Below, one piece after another: positions 12,250 through 24,365 of a DNA stretch of 64,000 bases (its first letter is position 1; each line of letters starts with the position of its first letter). The notes under the pieces are model-generated. The model did no database searches and was not told where the DNA came from. It saw only the letters and a program-made list of their open reading frames with translations. Both the position numbers and the translations under genes were made by a program. The stretch spans positions 8,162,254-8,226,253 of the forward strand of contig JASSKH010000017.1 of assembly GCA_031763025.1 (NCBI GenBank), written 5' to 3'. Origin of the DNA: Macrocystis pyrifera (Eukaryota > Sar > Phaeophyceae > Laminariales > Laminariaceae).

Positions 12250-12640
12250 ACAGCTCGGACAGGTCATGATCAATCTGACCTATCTACAGCATATCATCTA
12301 CAGGTAGTATGTGTAGCACTTGCCGTTCTGAGAGGTTGTGCAGGATCTGCATACGTAGAACGTATCCAACCCAGAGGAAACATGTGCTAGATCACGCAGA
12401 GAATACGAGTTCCACGCCCGGAAACATGAGCTACACAGATATTACGGGGGATCACAGTAAGTAGAACCAAATATTGCCAGTAAAAATAGGGAAATATATA
12501 GATTTTTGTGTGTACCGTAGGTCCTATTTACTATGGTCTCCCGCAATACAGTCGTTGATCATACAACATCGGGAATAGATCTGCCTTGAAATATCTACGT
12601 AGACAACGAAGTGGGAGCCGATGATCCGTGCAAGAGGTGT
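12250..12640 (+). repeat. Repeat C, copy 3, split by a MITE
   Basis: The repeat C core (GGTCATGATCAATCTGACC, GAGAGGTTGTGCAGGATCTGC, ATGAGCTACACAGAT) runs to 12439. A family A MITE occupies 12440-12548 and GATCATAC/GAAATATCTAC motifs typical of repeat C resume after it. Confidence 0.65.
12440..12548 (-). mobile_element. Family A MITE, copy 2
   Basis: Minus-orientation copy inserted inside repeat C copy 3, which makes it younger than that repeat. Confidence 0.88.
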
Positions 12641-14580
12641 GAACAAAGAAATACAGACGGAGATGTTCGATCGGACGGCGCGGATCTCCGGCTTCACCTT
12701 TTCTTCGGGAACTCCCGCCTGATTTTTTACGTATACGTATGATAGGACAGAGGATATCCGGCCTAACCCAGCTCAAAAAGGGCGCCTGGGCATGGTAAGT
12801 ATGCGCCTGCCTGTATTTTGCACCACGTGGATTTCAGTGGTATAATACGTGTTTGGGGTCAAAATAGGCCAGGTATACCTTTTTTTGGCTAAAGCCCTTC
12901 AAAATAAGAACTTCAAAAGTAAGTATGCACGGCGGTGCACGGCACGACTCCAACGGGCACGCGGCTCTCTAGCCCAACGCACCGGGTATTCGTCTATGAA
13001 AAGATGGTGTGGAGAGCACGGGCCGAAGCGATGCACCCCGACACAAGCTAAGCACCTTGCCTGACTCTGCAGTAGAAAGGCCGTTTCCTCGTACTCGTAG
13101 CAGCCTGTTGCTCCAACAGACGGGCAGCAGAACGAGTACGAATCCGTTAAAAAAAAACACGAAAAATTCAAATTTCAATTTTGCACACGATCTGCAAAGG
13201 AGACCTGAGTACACTGCAGTCCGTCGACTTGGTTCTGGAAGCATCGGCCGAGTCTATGTGGCTGGCAGGTAGGCCAGATAAGCGTTGGAATTATGAAGCC
13301 TTGTCTACTGTACGACAGACGAGTGCTGCTGTAGTCGACAGGCAAGCATCGCACAACAGGAAAACTCGTTCGTAGCCTACCTCGAATTTGTAGGAGATTG
13401 GTCGATCCAAATGATCGCAGCCTCTATCTCTTTCTCTCTCTCGAGAACCCGCCTGTGTCGATGAAGACTGTGCGTCGATAGAATATCTCACTCGAATCTA
13501 TACAGTCTATAGCATCTGCAGTCTCCGCCAACTGGGCCGAGGGAGAGGCGTAGTTGTCGAGGCAAGCCTACTTTAGTGCTCGGCTACGAGCAGCAGAATC
13601 TGACGAACAAGGAAAACCGGGAGTTCATAAGAAATGGGAAGCGTTTTTATTATCAGCCTTCCTTCCACAACCGGAGCACACACCAAGAGCACTGCAAGCG
13701 ATGCCGGAAGGAGACGAAAAGGATCAAATGCAGGTCACCGAAATGGCCGGTGAGAGACACGTGCTCGGGGGGGGGGGGGGGGGGGGGCTGCAGCGTGAGA
13801 GCTCTGCACTAAACAGGGAAAGGCGTCCTGGGTTTGCCGACCAGAAATAGATTCGAACTTCTTTTGTATTTTTTCCAAATAATATCAATACTCATCAAGA
13901 AAGGCCACCGACGGCATCATGACAACGGGTGATCTATCTTCGGACGGGGATTGACTTTGCGTTGGCCCGCTATTCACCCACCCTGCCTCTGGTGTTTTGA
14001 GAGTAACCTATTGGTGCGCGGACCGACCGTATAGACTGCTTCTGGGTACAGTGCATGCGGCGTTTGGTGCTTTTCGGTGACAGCAGTCTCCGCGCCCTCG
14101 GTGCAAGTCGGCACTTTATCGCAATCAATGTCTTTAGGTCTGTACCGGGTAAGCAACAAGGCACGTATACTCGTACTCGTAGCATGTCTGCTTGCCTGCC
14201 TGCCAGCCTGCCTGGTGTGTGGATCAAGTCAAGGTTGATGGATGGACAACTCGGGCTGCGGAGTTGGACTCGACTGAGGGGGCAAGGGTCGATTTTTCCG
14301 GCCTCGCGTTTTCCCCCCTGTTGGTGCCCCCCCCCCCCCCCCCCCCGCTATTCCATGTACTCTGTACTGCCGCTGCTGCACTGGATGCTGCTGCTGCGAA
14401 GAGCAAACAATCGTTTGAGTGCCTATTTACGTAAGACTCCCCGTGATCTCCCCCATCTAGGTGCCCCGCCTATGCTACACACTCTCCACTACTGCTGCAC
14501 TGGCTGCTGCAGCAGCGCAAGCAATCAGTCGATGTCTTATTTACGTCGTCGACGACAATAATAGTTATTAGATAATCCCC
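12641..14580. other. No confident gene; poly-G and poly-C tracts
   Basis: Apart from the weak kinase-like fragment, only homopolymers stand out: a G run near 13767-13787 and a C run near 14329-14346, each of which may be mis-sized in the assembly. Confidence 0.4.
13200..13268 (+). other. Orphan exon candidate with kinase-like glycine loop
   Basis: A 69-base stretch between an AG (CTGCAAAG) and a GT (GGCAGGTAGG) translates to RPEYTAVRRLGSGSIGRVYVAG (with the flanking phase). GSGSIGRV resembles the protein-kinase Gly-x-Gly-x-x-Gly-x-Val nucleotide loop. I found no following exon with the invariant VAIK lysine or HRD/DFG motifs, so this could be chance or a decayed fragment. Confidence 0.2.
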
Positions 14581-14581
14581 G

Positions 14582-14662
14582 GTGGCTTGGTAGGCGGTCC
14601 CCGTGCCTACGACAGTAAAAGGTCAATTTCGTGGGTTCAAGTCTCACGGAGTGCAAACCTCT
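14582..14662 (+). mobile_element. tRNA-like SINE head, copy 1
   Basis: Contains an RNA polymerase III A-box-like TGGCTTGGTAGG (14583-14594) and, 39 nt later, a B-box-like GGTTCAAGTCT (14634-14644), the spacing seen in tRNA genes. It lacks a matching acceptor stem, so a tRNA-derived SINE head fits better than a tRNA gene. The same two boxes recur at 24070-24124. Confidence 0.55.
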
Positions 14663-14867
14663 ACGAGTACCGCCGTGGTGAGATTTTGCGCACATTTTTT
14701 TCAAAGAGGACCACCAAAGTGCTTTATTTATTGTGACATCGTACGAATTTATTTTCCGAATTCAGGGAGAGCAAAATCATGCGAGTACCGCTTGTACGAG
14801 GTTTTTGTTGTTGCATAAAACGGATCAAGCGGAAAGCGCATGAGCTTGAGTTATTGTACTCGTAGCA

Positions 14868-14868
14868 T

Positions 14869-14911
<43 letters not shown>
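14868..14911. repeat. (ATTT)n microsatellite
   Basis: Ten or more ATTT units in the tail region after the tRNA-like head. Confidence 0.95.
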
Positions 14912-14934
14912 TTTTTTAATCATCACTTTTACTT

Positions 14935-15115
14935 TCCAGCCTAACTCGTCGGAGGTTTTACCCTCGGCGATCTTCTGGACAAGCCGTGGTCACAGGTGTC
15001 GTCCCTTCTCCCCCCCGGTACGTGCCTTCATTTTTTGTCGCGCATAGGGTTCAGCATTCCCACTGCTCGTCGATTTTCATCGAATGTAGCTAACTCACGC
15101 TCTCGCGCTTTCCGC
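14935..15115 (+). repeat. Interspersed repeat shared with 24145-24365 (inverted)
   Basis: The segment from ACTTTCCAGCC through CTTCTGGACAAGCCGTGGTC to the TCGATTTTCATCGAATGTAGC end matches 24145-24365 in reverse complement. Both lie just after a tRNA-like head but in opposite orientation, so the two parts move independently or were rearranged. Confidence 0.7.
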
Positions 15116-15460
15116 TAATCAATTTTTTAATGCAATATTCGACGAAAATCAACTGTTGAATGTTGATATTAGCAGGGGGGCATGCTGAACCCTGTGCGCG
15201 TAAAAAAGAAGGCACATACCAGGAGGAGAAGGGACTCCACATGTGACCGCTACCGGGTACACTACTGCTGTATATTGATACCAGGTAGATCTTCGTGCAG
15301 ATGTTAGAACATAAACAAATACCAGGTACCAGGTACCACTTGGGTACCAGTTTGTGTGTTTTCTCCGTCCCTTTATGATCTTCTGCCCTTTTCCTCTCTC
15401 TCCATCTCTCAATTCTATTACGAGTAATGGTAGGATGTACTGCTGAGATCCGGAGTCACG

Positions 15461-15573
15461 TACTACGGGGGACCATAGTATATATGACCAAACATTGTTG
15501 GTAAAAATAGGGAAATATTTACGAGGTTTTTTGTGTGTACCGTAGGTCCTATTTAATATGCCCCCCCGTAATA
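15461..15573 (-). mobile_element. Family A MITE, copy 3
   Basis: Minus orientation; the left terminus is TACTACGGGG, one base different from the family consensus. Confidence 0.88.
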
Positions 15574-18421
15574 TTAATAGTAGGCTCTCGTACGGTTCGC
15601 GCCTTCGAATATTTTCGCGAGTAGACTGCAGCCCTTTCTTCCGTCGTCGACTCGCGTCGAAGTATTACTAGAAATTGTCAAAATGGAGGACGAGGACGAA
15701 CGCAGGCACCCTCGGCGTGCGTTCAAAAGACGGAAGGTCAAGGTTGGCATCAGACAGCAGCAGTATTAATAGTAAGTTTGCCGCACAGCACCGCTGGTGA
15801 CAAGCGTACGTTACGTACAACACCGTTCGCCCCGAGAAAGAAATTAACAGCACGCATGATGACACACACCCCGAAACAAACTTGAAAGTTGTTCTTCTCT
15901 CTACATACGACGAACTACTGAACTGTGGGAGCGAAAACGCCGAGCGACGCGTCTATCGTGCGTGGAAAGATCTCGACGCCATCATTTTCGTGGCGTGTGC
16001 CCCCCATGGTTTGGAGAAGCCTTGAAATTCAGCCCACAGGGTGTGTGTGTGCTTAGAAATACAGCAGGACAGCAATTCGCAACTCGTATGCGAGGTGCTG
16101 CTGCTGCTGTACCGGAAAGTCCGGGCAGGGTTAGGGGGTACGTATCATGCCTACAGTACGTACGTACTCGAAGAATGTCCACGATGGTTTAACCGACGTA
16201 CAGTAGTACGTTTCCTCACCCGGTGGGGCCCTATACGAGTACGTTTGTGAAAGTTATTTGCAATCTTGGTTGTATTTTATGCCACAAGTTGTATGTTGAA
16301 TGGCGTTTAGCGTGGCGGATAATCAGTAGCATGAGCCGCTCGTGAAGCTTTCGTATTCGTAGCGTGCTCTGTGCCGGGCAGTCTTTTGCATTCCCAACCG
16401 TGGTGCCAGCCAGTAGTGAAAATAACACCGGCAATGTAGCACCAGCAATATCAGCACCAGCAGAGCAGCACCCAGCAGCAGCTGGTCAACGTCGGGAGCC
16501 CGTCCAAACGGGGCGTTTTGAACCGAAAAAAACGCCGAAAAACAAGAGCAATTATGAGATAGGAAGATGTACCCCCCCGCTGATTGACCAAATAAAGCCA
16601 AAATGAGGCCCAGGAGCCAGGAGCCAGACATGTGTTTGTTTTTTTTTTTCTCGCTTTTGTTGAATCGAAAATCGATTAAGCAAATGCTGAAAAAAAAAAG
16701 CTTAAGAACGAACAGCCCAAGCAAGAAGTGAGACCATGGCGACGACCGCAGCTACAAGCGCCCCGTAGACTGGACGGCCAGAAGACAGGAGAGCAGCCAG
16801 TACGCGAACAACATGCCGCGGATGCTGCTGTAGCTACTAGTCAATGCAGATTTCATCGCGGTGAGCCAAACCCTGGTCCATGGAGCCGTCCTAAATAATC
16901 GAGTCAGGTGTTGCTGCTGCTGTACAGTAAAAAAAACGAAAAAAGACGTCTATTGTAGCAAATACTAGTAGCGATCATGCTTTTTGGAAAGCACCCACGC
17001 ACTTTATCCAGCGCAGATGTCGCGCTTCAGAATTCGGTGCTATTGCAGCAGCAGCAGAGTCTGGCCGGCTCGCCGTGTGGGCAACAGTCCGCTCTTATTT
17101 CAGGACTAGGCGCCGCGTCTACCACAGCTGGGTGGTGCATCACTGCTGGTACTCCCTCCGCCTCGACCTTTGGCTCGTTTTCGCTTTTTTTTGCTCGATG
17201 TAGCTTTTTTTTTGTTTCATGCGCATCCTCGCCCTTGTACGCCATCTTCGTTTTTTCTCTAAAAAAACAAAACGAGGTTTTGTTCTTGTTTGTTTTTCGC
17301 TTTTTGTTCTTTCGCATTTGCTTCCCCCCCCGTTCGGGCGGGCTCTCAGCGTCGAACCAAGAGCGTTTCTGAATTCGTATCATGTGCACGAGCCAAGATC
17401 GCACGAGACGAACCTGTTCAAAAAATGGCATATCACGCCAAAAACTAGAAGCTATAAAAAATCCATCCCCACACGTATGATGCGTCGCATACTTGTTGTA
17501 CAACCCAAGTATCAAAGAGGCATGACTGTGCGCAGGACCTCCGATTTTGAAATGGAATGGCCACCAGTACGTACTTGCTGTACCGGTAGTCCACACCAGT
17601 AGTGCTGTACGGCTGGCCGGGGCCCTGCACCCGCCCCAAAATACAAAATATAGCTATGTACGTATTTGATAGGTGCTGATATACGTAGCCTGACAGCCAC
17701 GGGAACAAGCGCCTTACGCTGGTGCGCAGAGTGCTACGACTATCTCTGCTCCGGCGTGCGCCCGCACTTCTGCACGAGGATCGCTGTAATCACTCGCTGC
17801 GTGTAAGTACGTCAGGGGCTGCGACCACGCTTTCGAAAACTGAAAGCACGATTCTCTCTCCTTGCTAGCAAAACACCGTCGTAGAGGCTACGGGCAGGCG
17901 GCGCTGTTTACTCCATGAAACGGCGAACTCTATCCCATAAAGACGATAGAAAATATACCAACCTGAGTACGTGGTAGGATTCGGTGTACCCGATACGAAG
18001 GGCTTTCGGTGCTGGCTTTTCCCTCTACCGGCAAGCGCCGAAGAACACCACCAGTACGCCGTTTTTTTTATGGCTTAAGCCCTACAATAGATAAAACATG
18101 CCTGGTGTAAGATACAGATATTACCATGATGCGCATCGTATGTTTTTTTTTTTCTCTTTTGGTTCGCGTCAATAGGTTTCCATCGCGCACGAGGTGGCGT
18201 TTCGACAGGATCACAGCGATTCCCCTCATTTCCTCCTGTTTTTTTTCCTTGGTCGTTATTATATTTTTTTTTTCCAACGTCTCATATTTTTCTCGTTCTT
18301 GTCCTTGTTCCTGTCCTTGCTACTGTTGTTCTTCTTTGGGTGGCCGCCGCCTGCGGCGACTCGAAAAACACTTTTTTCCGGCGCGGCCAAACACACGGCA
18401 ACTTTTCTGTTTGTTTTTCAG
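15574..18421. other. Region upstream of DPY30 exons, first exon not located
   Basis: DPY30 needs at least one upstream exon carrying its start codon. I could not place it. Candidate ATGs (for example 16736) do not give a phase-compatible splice into 18422. The rest is AT- and homopolymer-rich with no recognised repeat. Confidence 0.4.
17697..17802 (+). other. Cys-rich exon candidate, unidentified
   Basis: Between a GACAG acceptor and a strong GTAAGT donor, one frame reads WCAECYDYLCSGVRPHFC, a C-x2-C / C-x7-C-like spacing reminiscent of small zinc-binding folds. Its end phase does not fit the DPY30 exon downstream. A second frame is also open. No family recognised. Confidence 0.2.
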
Positions 18422-19289
18422 CGCCGGCCTCAGAGGCCAACTTGAACCTGGTTCCTCAGCAGGGCCCCCCGTCCGTAACTGTGGCAGAGGTGGAGTCGGC
18501 GGAGCAGAAGGCGGCGGAGAGCCTGCAGGACCGCCTCAACGTGCAGTCGCTGCCCATCCGCGCGTACCTCGACCAGACGGTGGTGCCCATCCTTTTGGAC
18601 GGCATGTCGGCTCTCGTCAAGGAGCGGTGAGGGCGCTTCGCTGGGGTGGGAGGGGGGGAGGGGAGGAGAGGGGGGGGGGTGGGGAAGGATGATGGGAAAG
18701 GGGCGAGGAGGGGGGAGAGGGGAGGGGGGGGCGGGAAAAGGGGTGGGGTTGGGATGGGGGGGAGGACAGGGAAAGGTTGGGGTTGGGGAGTTGGAGGCGG
18801 GAGAAGGGGGGGTTGGGAGGGGGGGAAGGGGGGATTGTGGAGGGAGAAGTTGAAGGAGGGGAGAGGGCTGGGGGGCAAGGAGGGGGCGTTCTCGAGTGAA
18901 AATAATTCTTCACCACCACAGTATTGTAGAGGTTTGAGCTCGTTCGCGACTCGTGCTCTGCTCGTTTTTCCTCCAAATACGTTTGTTTTTTCAATTCCAT
19001 ATTTTATGGAAACATGCACTTCACACGCACGTCAAGTGCCCATATTATATACCTCTTGTTTCCCTGTTTGCCCAAAATTGAGGCAAAACTTGATCAGAAA
19101 AGTAAAAAAGTTGCCATTTTTCATGTTTCAATGACACTTGGTGAGCTCCTGCCTACTCCTCCCCCCACCCCCCCCCCCCCCCACGCTTCCCTTGCGCCTC
19201 ATTTTTTCAGCCCGCCCAACCCGGTCGAATGGTTGGGAAACTACCTCCTGCGGCACAACCCGCAAAGTGCGGCTCCAGGAGGAAACTGA
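18422..19289 (+). CDS. DPY30: DPY30 homologue, C-terminal two exons
   Basis: DPY30 is a small nuclear subunit of COMPASS/MLL histone H3K4 methyltransferase complexes, where its dimeric helical DPY-30 motif docks onto ASH2. Exon 18422-18626 and exon 19211-19289 join with a split Arg codon (CG|C). The product ends at the TGA at 19287. The joined motif [20 protein letters not shown], then SALVKER and [16 protein letters not shown], matches the diagnostic DPY-30 motif almost residue for residue; animal proteins have [16 protein letters not shown]. The N-terminal part ([20 protein letters not shown]) is variable and acidic, as usual. The start codon is in an upstream exon not found. The intron (18627-19210) is G-rich. 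Confidence 0.93.
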
Positions 19290-19607
19290 AGGGCCGTTCG
19301 CGTCTTTGTAATTTTTAGGCGGGCATTCAATTCTGTTTGACGAGGCGGAGGACGGGGGGGGGGGGAGGGGGTGGGCGAGGCGGGGGCGGGGGCGGGGGGG
19401 GGGCGACGAGATGAGGCCGCGAGCCCATCCATGGGTCGCTTGGAGGTTGTTTTTCGTGGGCGACTCAACTTGGTAATTCGTTTTTGATGGTTTGTTTTTA
19501 CCACGATGGATGCGAAGCAGTCCAGGCACCCCCGTGCTTCCTCCTCCTTGCTCACGTTTTGGCGGGGGGACAGGGGTGTACGCATGACATGCTTGGCCGT
19601 AGTCTAT

Positions 19608-19642
<35 letters not shown>

Positions 19643-20933
19643 CTCGGAGAATGTTTCGCCGAGGTATGACCTTGCTGCTGGCAGCTGCTGGCTACTGCTG
19701 CTGTTGATATTGCCTTCTGCCCTTGATTTAAGGCTTCTGCTGTTGCGTTTCGCTCCCGATGTCGCTGTGGGCTACTGCTGTTGCTCTTTAGATACTGCTG
19801 CTGTTGGTGCTGTTGCCCACTGCTGTTGCCGCCGAGCACGTCTCGGGCATGAAGCTTGACGCCACGCTGTGTCGCGTCGCTTGGCCGGGAGAAATCAACA
19901 CGCCGTGCAGGATAAATGACTCGTTTTGGGTACACTGCAGCTAGAGAGAGGAAGGCGGTGACGGAGAGCTCTGGTCGCTCGGACGCCTTGCTCTGTGATT
20001 GCCTACCGCCATGCGTTGTCGTTGTTCGACTTTACCACAGGCATTGTCTTGTGTTCGCTGCGTTGGGACGGGTGCTAGCTGTGACGACTGCGAGCTAGCT
20101 GGGTAGCCGCGGGGCGCGAAGCGTCAGACAGGAGCAATCCCGTGACAGCACCTCCGGTGTCGGCTGTGAAGGGGCAAGATATCGGTGTGTTAATCTTCAC
20201 CATCCTGCGTATAACTCAACCACATATTAAAAAATTGTGAAGTGTATGCTGTGGTACATATGTACGTACCAGTGCTGCTTGCGCTTGCTGAGTCTTACTT
20301 TGGTACTTTCGGTGTACAGGGTGCGGTGCCACCTTCTTTTTCTATTTCTGTTTTCCTGTCGAATTGACTCATGTTTGTTTGTTTGTTTTTGTTTTTTTTT
20401 CCAGCAGTCGCTGCCTCCTCTGCGACGGAGGCAGGCTGCCGATAACAGCTAGCTGGCGGTACGTAGTCGCTGCTGCCTGGAGCCGAGTTCGCGAGTTTGT
20501 TTTTTTTGTTACGGGTTTCTGCTGATGCTGCTGCTAGATGCATACTCTGGAGGGTGCAGCCACAGCTTTTACTGTTGGAATAACTCGTCGTATGGCCGAA
20601 ACTTTAAGGTATCGCTGTTTTTTGTCGTTGAAGGCACTATGATAGTTGTTACGGTTTCGACTGTTTTTTTTTATTGAAGGCTCTATTCCTCGGCCGATAT
20701 GATAAAAAAAACACGGCTAGAGTTCTCAGTCGTAACCGACGGTCCGCATCCGAGGGGCGGAGGGCTCATCATCGCGCAACCGCGACACAGCACAGAAAAT
20801 ATCTGAAGAGCGACATGATAACGCGAAGTAGAGAGCCGGGACTGCCGGCGACGCTCGCTCGAAATCGAAGGTTGGTGGGTGAAGGGATGCCCTACTGCTG
20901 ACCGGGTAAGATTATACAGATAGTAGAGGCATG
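19290..20933. other. Downstream of DPY30, no gene seen
   Basis: Contains a G run at about 19607-19640, directly preceded by a short TTGGCCGTAGTCTATG piece resembling the family S 3' end on the minus strand, and scattered CTG-rich sequence. No exon could be supported. Confidence 0.4.
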
Positions 20934-21208
20934 CTATGATAGAGGTTAACCCTGTATTTTCTTAGGCTCCTCACTTTAGGAGCTCCATACCTCACCCGAA
21001 CACTGACTGCTAAGCAAAGATCATATTGCATCCCGATGAATAATCCAATGGCCCGAGTATATACAAGAACGTGATTTTCCGAAACAAGATTTGTCATTCC
21101 GACGAATTTGGGTTATGAGGAGCCTCGTCACATTCCGACGAATTTGGGTTAAGGAGCCTCGTCACCCAGATTTTTTTTTTTCGAGGAAATGGGCCACCTC
21201 TATCGTAG
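20934..21208 (+). mobile_element. Left arm of a large inverted repeat (CTATGATAGAGGT termini)
   Basis: Bounded by CTATGATAGAGGTT and its inverse ACCTCTATCGTAG. Contains CTCCTCACTTTAGGAGCTCC and a 36-bp internal direct duplication (CATTCCGACGAATTTGGGTT at about 21092 and 21130). Inverted copy at 21491-21734. Confidence 0.8.
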
Positions 21209-21490
21209 AACGTGTCAGTGGTAGTGCCGGTATGCGCCAGGCAACAATTCCGGCACCACAAAGAGGTAACTCGCACTATTCCGCACGCTATTAATACCAC
21301 ACTCTGGTCAATCCCATCCGTGCCAAGCGATTCCACAGACACTACTATTACACGTGTAGCGGGCAACCGGCACACTATATAGAGGGACCACTCCTGTATG
21401 GGGTGTCCCTTCTAGCCTACAAATGATGAGGGTGAGATGGATGATCGGCGACTATCAAACCTTGAAAGGGATAGCGACATTTTCTACGTT

Positions 21491-21734
21491 CTACGATAGA
21501 GGTTGCACACACTTCCGCGAAAAAAAAAATATATGGGTGACGAGGCTCCTTAACCCAAATTCGTCGGAATGACAAAATCTTGTTTCGGAAAATGACGTTT
21601 TTGTATGCTCGGGCCATGGGATTGTTCATCGGAGTGCAATACGATCTTTGTTTCGAAGTCAGTGTTCGGGTGAGGTATGTGGAGCTCCTAAAGTGAGGAG
21701 CCTCAGAAAATACAGGGTCAACCTCTATCATAGA
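21491..21734 (-). mobile_element. Right arm of the large inverted repeat
   Basis: Reverse-complement copy of 20934-21208 with only one of the two CATTCCGACGAATTTGGG units, separated from it by about 280 bp. Each arm has its own terminal inverted repeats, so these may be two insertions of one MITE in opposite orientation. Confidence 0.8.
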
Positions 21735-22154
21735 CGCCTACAACCTAATACTCTACTCACAGTGCTAAGTGTGACTGAGTAGAGTTTTAGGTTACCCTCT
21801 GCTCTACGTAACCAATATCGAACACGGAGACAACGAAAACGTTGTCAACATGAAAATCGAACACCAAATAAATCATAGCGGTTTGTGATCCCCTTATTTC
21901 GATGGTGGGACCCTCCCCCAAACCCAAGTTTTGGGGACGCGTCGACCGCGCGCGTTACACCCATCACCCGTGCAAAAAAAAAAAAGAAGGCATGCCTTTT
22001 AGAGAACGACCCCCAGGGAGTAGTCACAGGATAAATAGCAACAGCAGGGCCGCATTCCTCCAAAAAAAACAGCAAACAGCAGAATAACTTGGAAAATGAC
22101 TCGCTTCGGCATCTTGCATTTTGTCAGAATACTGAAATGTTTTGATGCTTTTGG

Positions 22155-22377
22155 TAGCGCCCGCCGAAGAGCGTGATTTATTTTTTGACCGTTTTTTTTT
22201 AATAAAAAACTAGAAAAAAAGCACGTCAGCTGTGAGTTCAACCGATCGGTCGATACTCAACTTTGCGAGGCGCCGAAGAGCGTGATTTATTCGTTGACCT
22301 TTCTCAATAAAAAACTAGAAAAAAAAGCACGTCAGCTGTGAGTTCAACCGATCGGTCGATACTCAACTTTGCAAGCT
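22155..22377 (+). repeat. Two-copy tandem duplication of ~110 bp
   Basis: GCCGAAGAGCGTGATTTATT through CGATCGGTCGATACTCAAC occurs twice in direct orientation, with only A/T-run length differences. Non-coding. Confidence 0.9.
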
Positions 22378-23262
22378 GCGTGATAACCCTTCGCGCGTTT
22401 TCCATTACTTCCTCCGCGATTGACTACTGGTCGGTGACTCCCCTGGATGCTGCCAGGGTCGACGAGGCGATAATACTCACAGGCTCGATTTCCGATTGAT
22501 TTCGGTTTAGAACCACACTTACGATTTTTTTTTGGGCTTTCTCTGTCTCACAGTCTGTGACCACATGAATAGTATCTCTCTTAGGAAAAGGAATACGGAC
22601 GGACACAGGGTGTACCGACGAAACTGGGTAGAAGGGACGATTCAATGGGAAGAGAACACACATACTTCCGATGTGGCGACAAGACACTTGGAATTTAGAA
22701 TTTAGGGTCAGATTTAGGTGTATGCATGGTGCGGTGTTCGAAAAGGGTCAATCACAACCCTTTTGGGGCGAAAACTCCAGTAAAGTAAGTAGCCTTTTAC
22801 CACCATCATCTTGACCCGCAAGACGTACCACAGATCAGGTACCAAATATACCACGACCAGGGTATTTATTTTTGTGGCGGTCCGCGCATTTGTTTTTCAG
22901 ATTGTTCAAAACGCGCGGCGAAAACCGGCGCTCGGATCGAGCCTTGGCCTGTGGCCTACGGTTGGGTGTTCTAGGGTTGGGTTGGGTTGAAATCTTCTCG
23001 TGATTTTATGTGTATAAACAACACGTCCTAAAACTCGTAAAACCAGCGAAAAATCTGAACACATATTGGGCACTTTGTCCGTGTGTGATTTGTGTGCTCA
23101 AGACCGGCAAAGGCGCCTCTTCTGTCGATTTTCAACAAAATGACGAATAACGCAGCGTCGCCCGCAGCAATCGACCCGGGCTATTGGGGTTTAAAACCCT
23201 TGTATTAATAGTAAATGCTGCAAAAAACAATCCAATACCTACATACTATTTCCAAAATGTAC
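22378..23262. other. No feature recognised
   Basis: Mixed-composition sequence without recognisable exon, repeat or RNA gene. Confidence 0.4.
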
Positions 23263-23372
23263 TATTACGGGGGTCCATAGTTAACAGGACCTATAATATA
23301 CACAAAAACCTATATATTCACGTATTTTTACTAACAAAATTTAGTCCCGTTAACTATGGACCCCCGTAATAT
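23263..23372 (+). mobile_element. Family A MITE, copy 4
   Basis: Plus-orientation copy that abuts copy 5; only one base separates the two, giving a head-to-head pair. Confidence 0.9.
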
Positions 23373-23373
23373 T

Positions 23374-23482
23374 TATTACGGGGGTCCATAGTTAACGGGA
23401 CCAAATTAAGTAAGTAATCACAGGGGAATATATAGGTTTTTGTGTGTACCGTAGGTGCTGTTAACTATAGTCCTCCGAAATA
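23374..23482 (-). mobile_element. Family A MITE, copy 5
   Basis: Minus-orientation partner of copy 4; right terminus degenerate (TCCTCCGAAATA). Confidence 0.85.
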
Positions 23483-23669
23483 GTAGTTTGTCCCAACAAT
23501 ATTAGAGAGTACGACAGGCGCACAACATGCCGATACTTTTACTGCTGTTTGTTGTGCGCACTCACCTGCAAGACACTGTGGTAATCAGAACACAGAATGT
23601 ACCCAAAAACCATGTACCATCTGTTCTGCCTATCTATATTCCCACACCACATTTGGTTTTGATTACTAT

Positions 23670-23779
23670 TATTACGGGGGACCATAGTAAATAGGACCAA
23701 ATTTTGTTGGTAAAAATATGGAAGTATATAGTTTTTTGTGTGTACCTTAGGTCCTGTTTACTATGGCCCCCCGTAATAA
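23670..23779 (-). mobile_element. Family A MITE, copy 6
   Basis: Minus orientation with well-conserved termini. Flanks ACTATTATTACGG and CGTAATAATAGTG extend the symmetry beyond the consensus ends. Confidence 0.9.
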
Positions 23780-24069
23780 TAGTGTTGTATGTTCCCTCGC
23801 AAATAATAGAAAGTTGATCGCAAGACTGCACTTACTTGGGTTAGTTTTAGGTCGCTGTATTAGAGTAGGTTTAGCAATCTGGGGAGAAGGGATCTTTTGG
23901 GGTGTTTTTGACTATATCACCTGTGTGTCCCACAAGCGTTTATCGTCCCGAAAAAAACTCGGTTTCTTGCTCGGATAGTTTCTTGCTTGTGTGGGTCCAT
24001 GCGGTACATGGAGTACGTAGGGCCCTTTCTGTTCGGAGGCCACCGATGAGTTGGGCCTATAGTTCCTGG

Positions 24070-24136
24070 TGGCTTGGTAGGTGGTCCGCGTGCTTGTCAA
24101 GATCAATTTTGTGGGTTCAAGTCTCACCGAGTGCAT
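24070..24136 (+). mobile_element. tRNA-like SINE head, copy 2
   Basis: A-box-like TGGCTTGGTAGG at 24070-24081 and B-box-like GGTTCAAGTCT at 24114-24124, the same pair as at 14.6 kb. Confidence 0.55.
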
Positions 24137-24144
24137 GCTCGTAG

Positions 24145-24365
24145 GGACTTTTTCTTGCATAAAAAATTGATAAGCCAAATACGCGAAAGCGTGAGTTGGC
24201 TACATTCGATGAAAATCGACGAGCAGTGGGAATGCTGAACCCTACGCGCGACAAAAAATAAAGGCACGTACCGGGGGGAAGGGACGACACCTGTGACCAC
24301 GGCTTGTCCAGAAGATCGTCGAGGGTAAAACCTCCTACGAGGGGGCTGGAAAGTGAAAGTGATGA
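24145..24365 (-). repeat. Interspersed repeat shared with 14935-15115 (inverted)
   Basis: Minus-strand copy of the 15-kb segment. In one minus frame it reads GGFTLDDLLDKPWSQ followed by an open stretch, but the other copy is not open in that frame, so a gene is unlikely. Confidence 0.7.
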
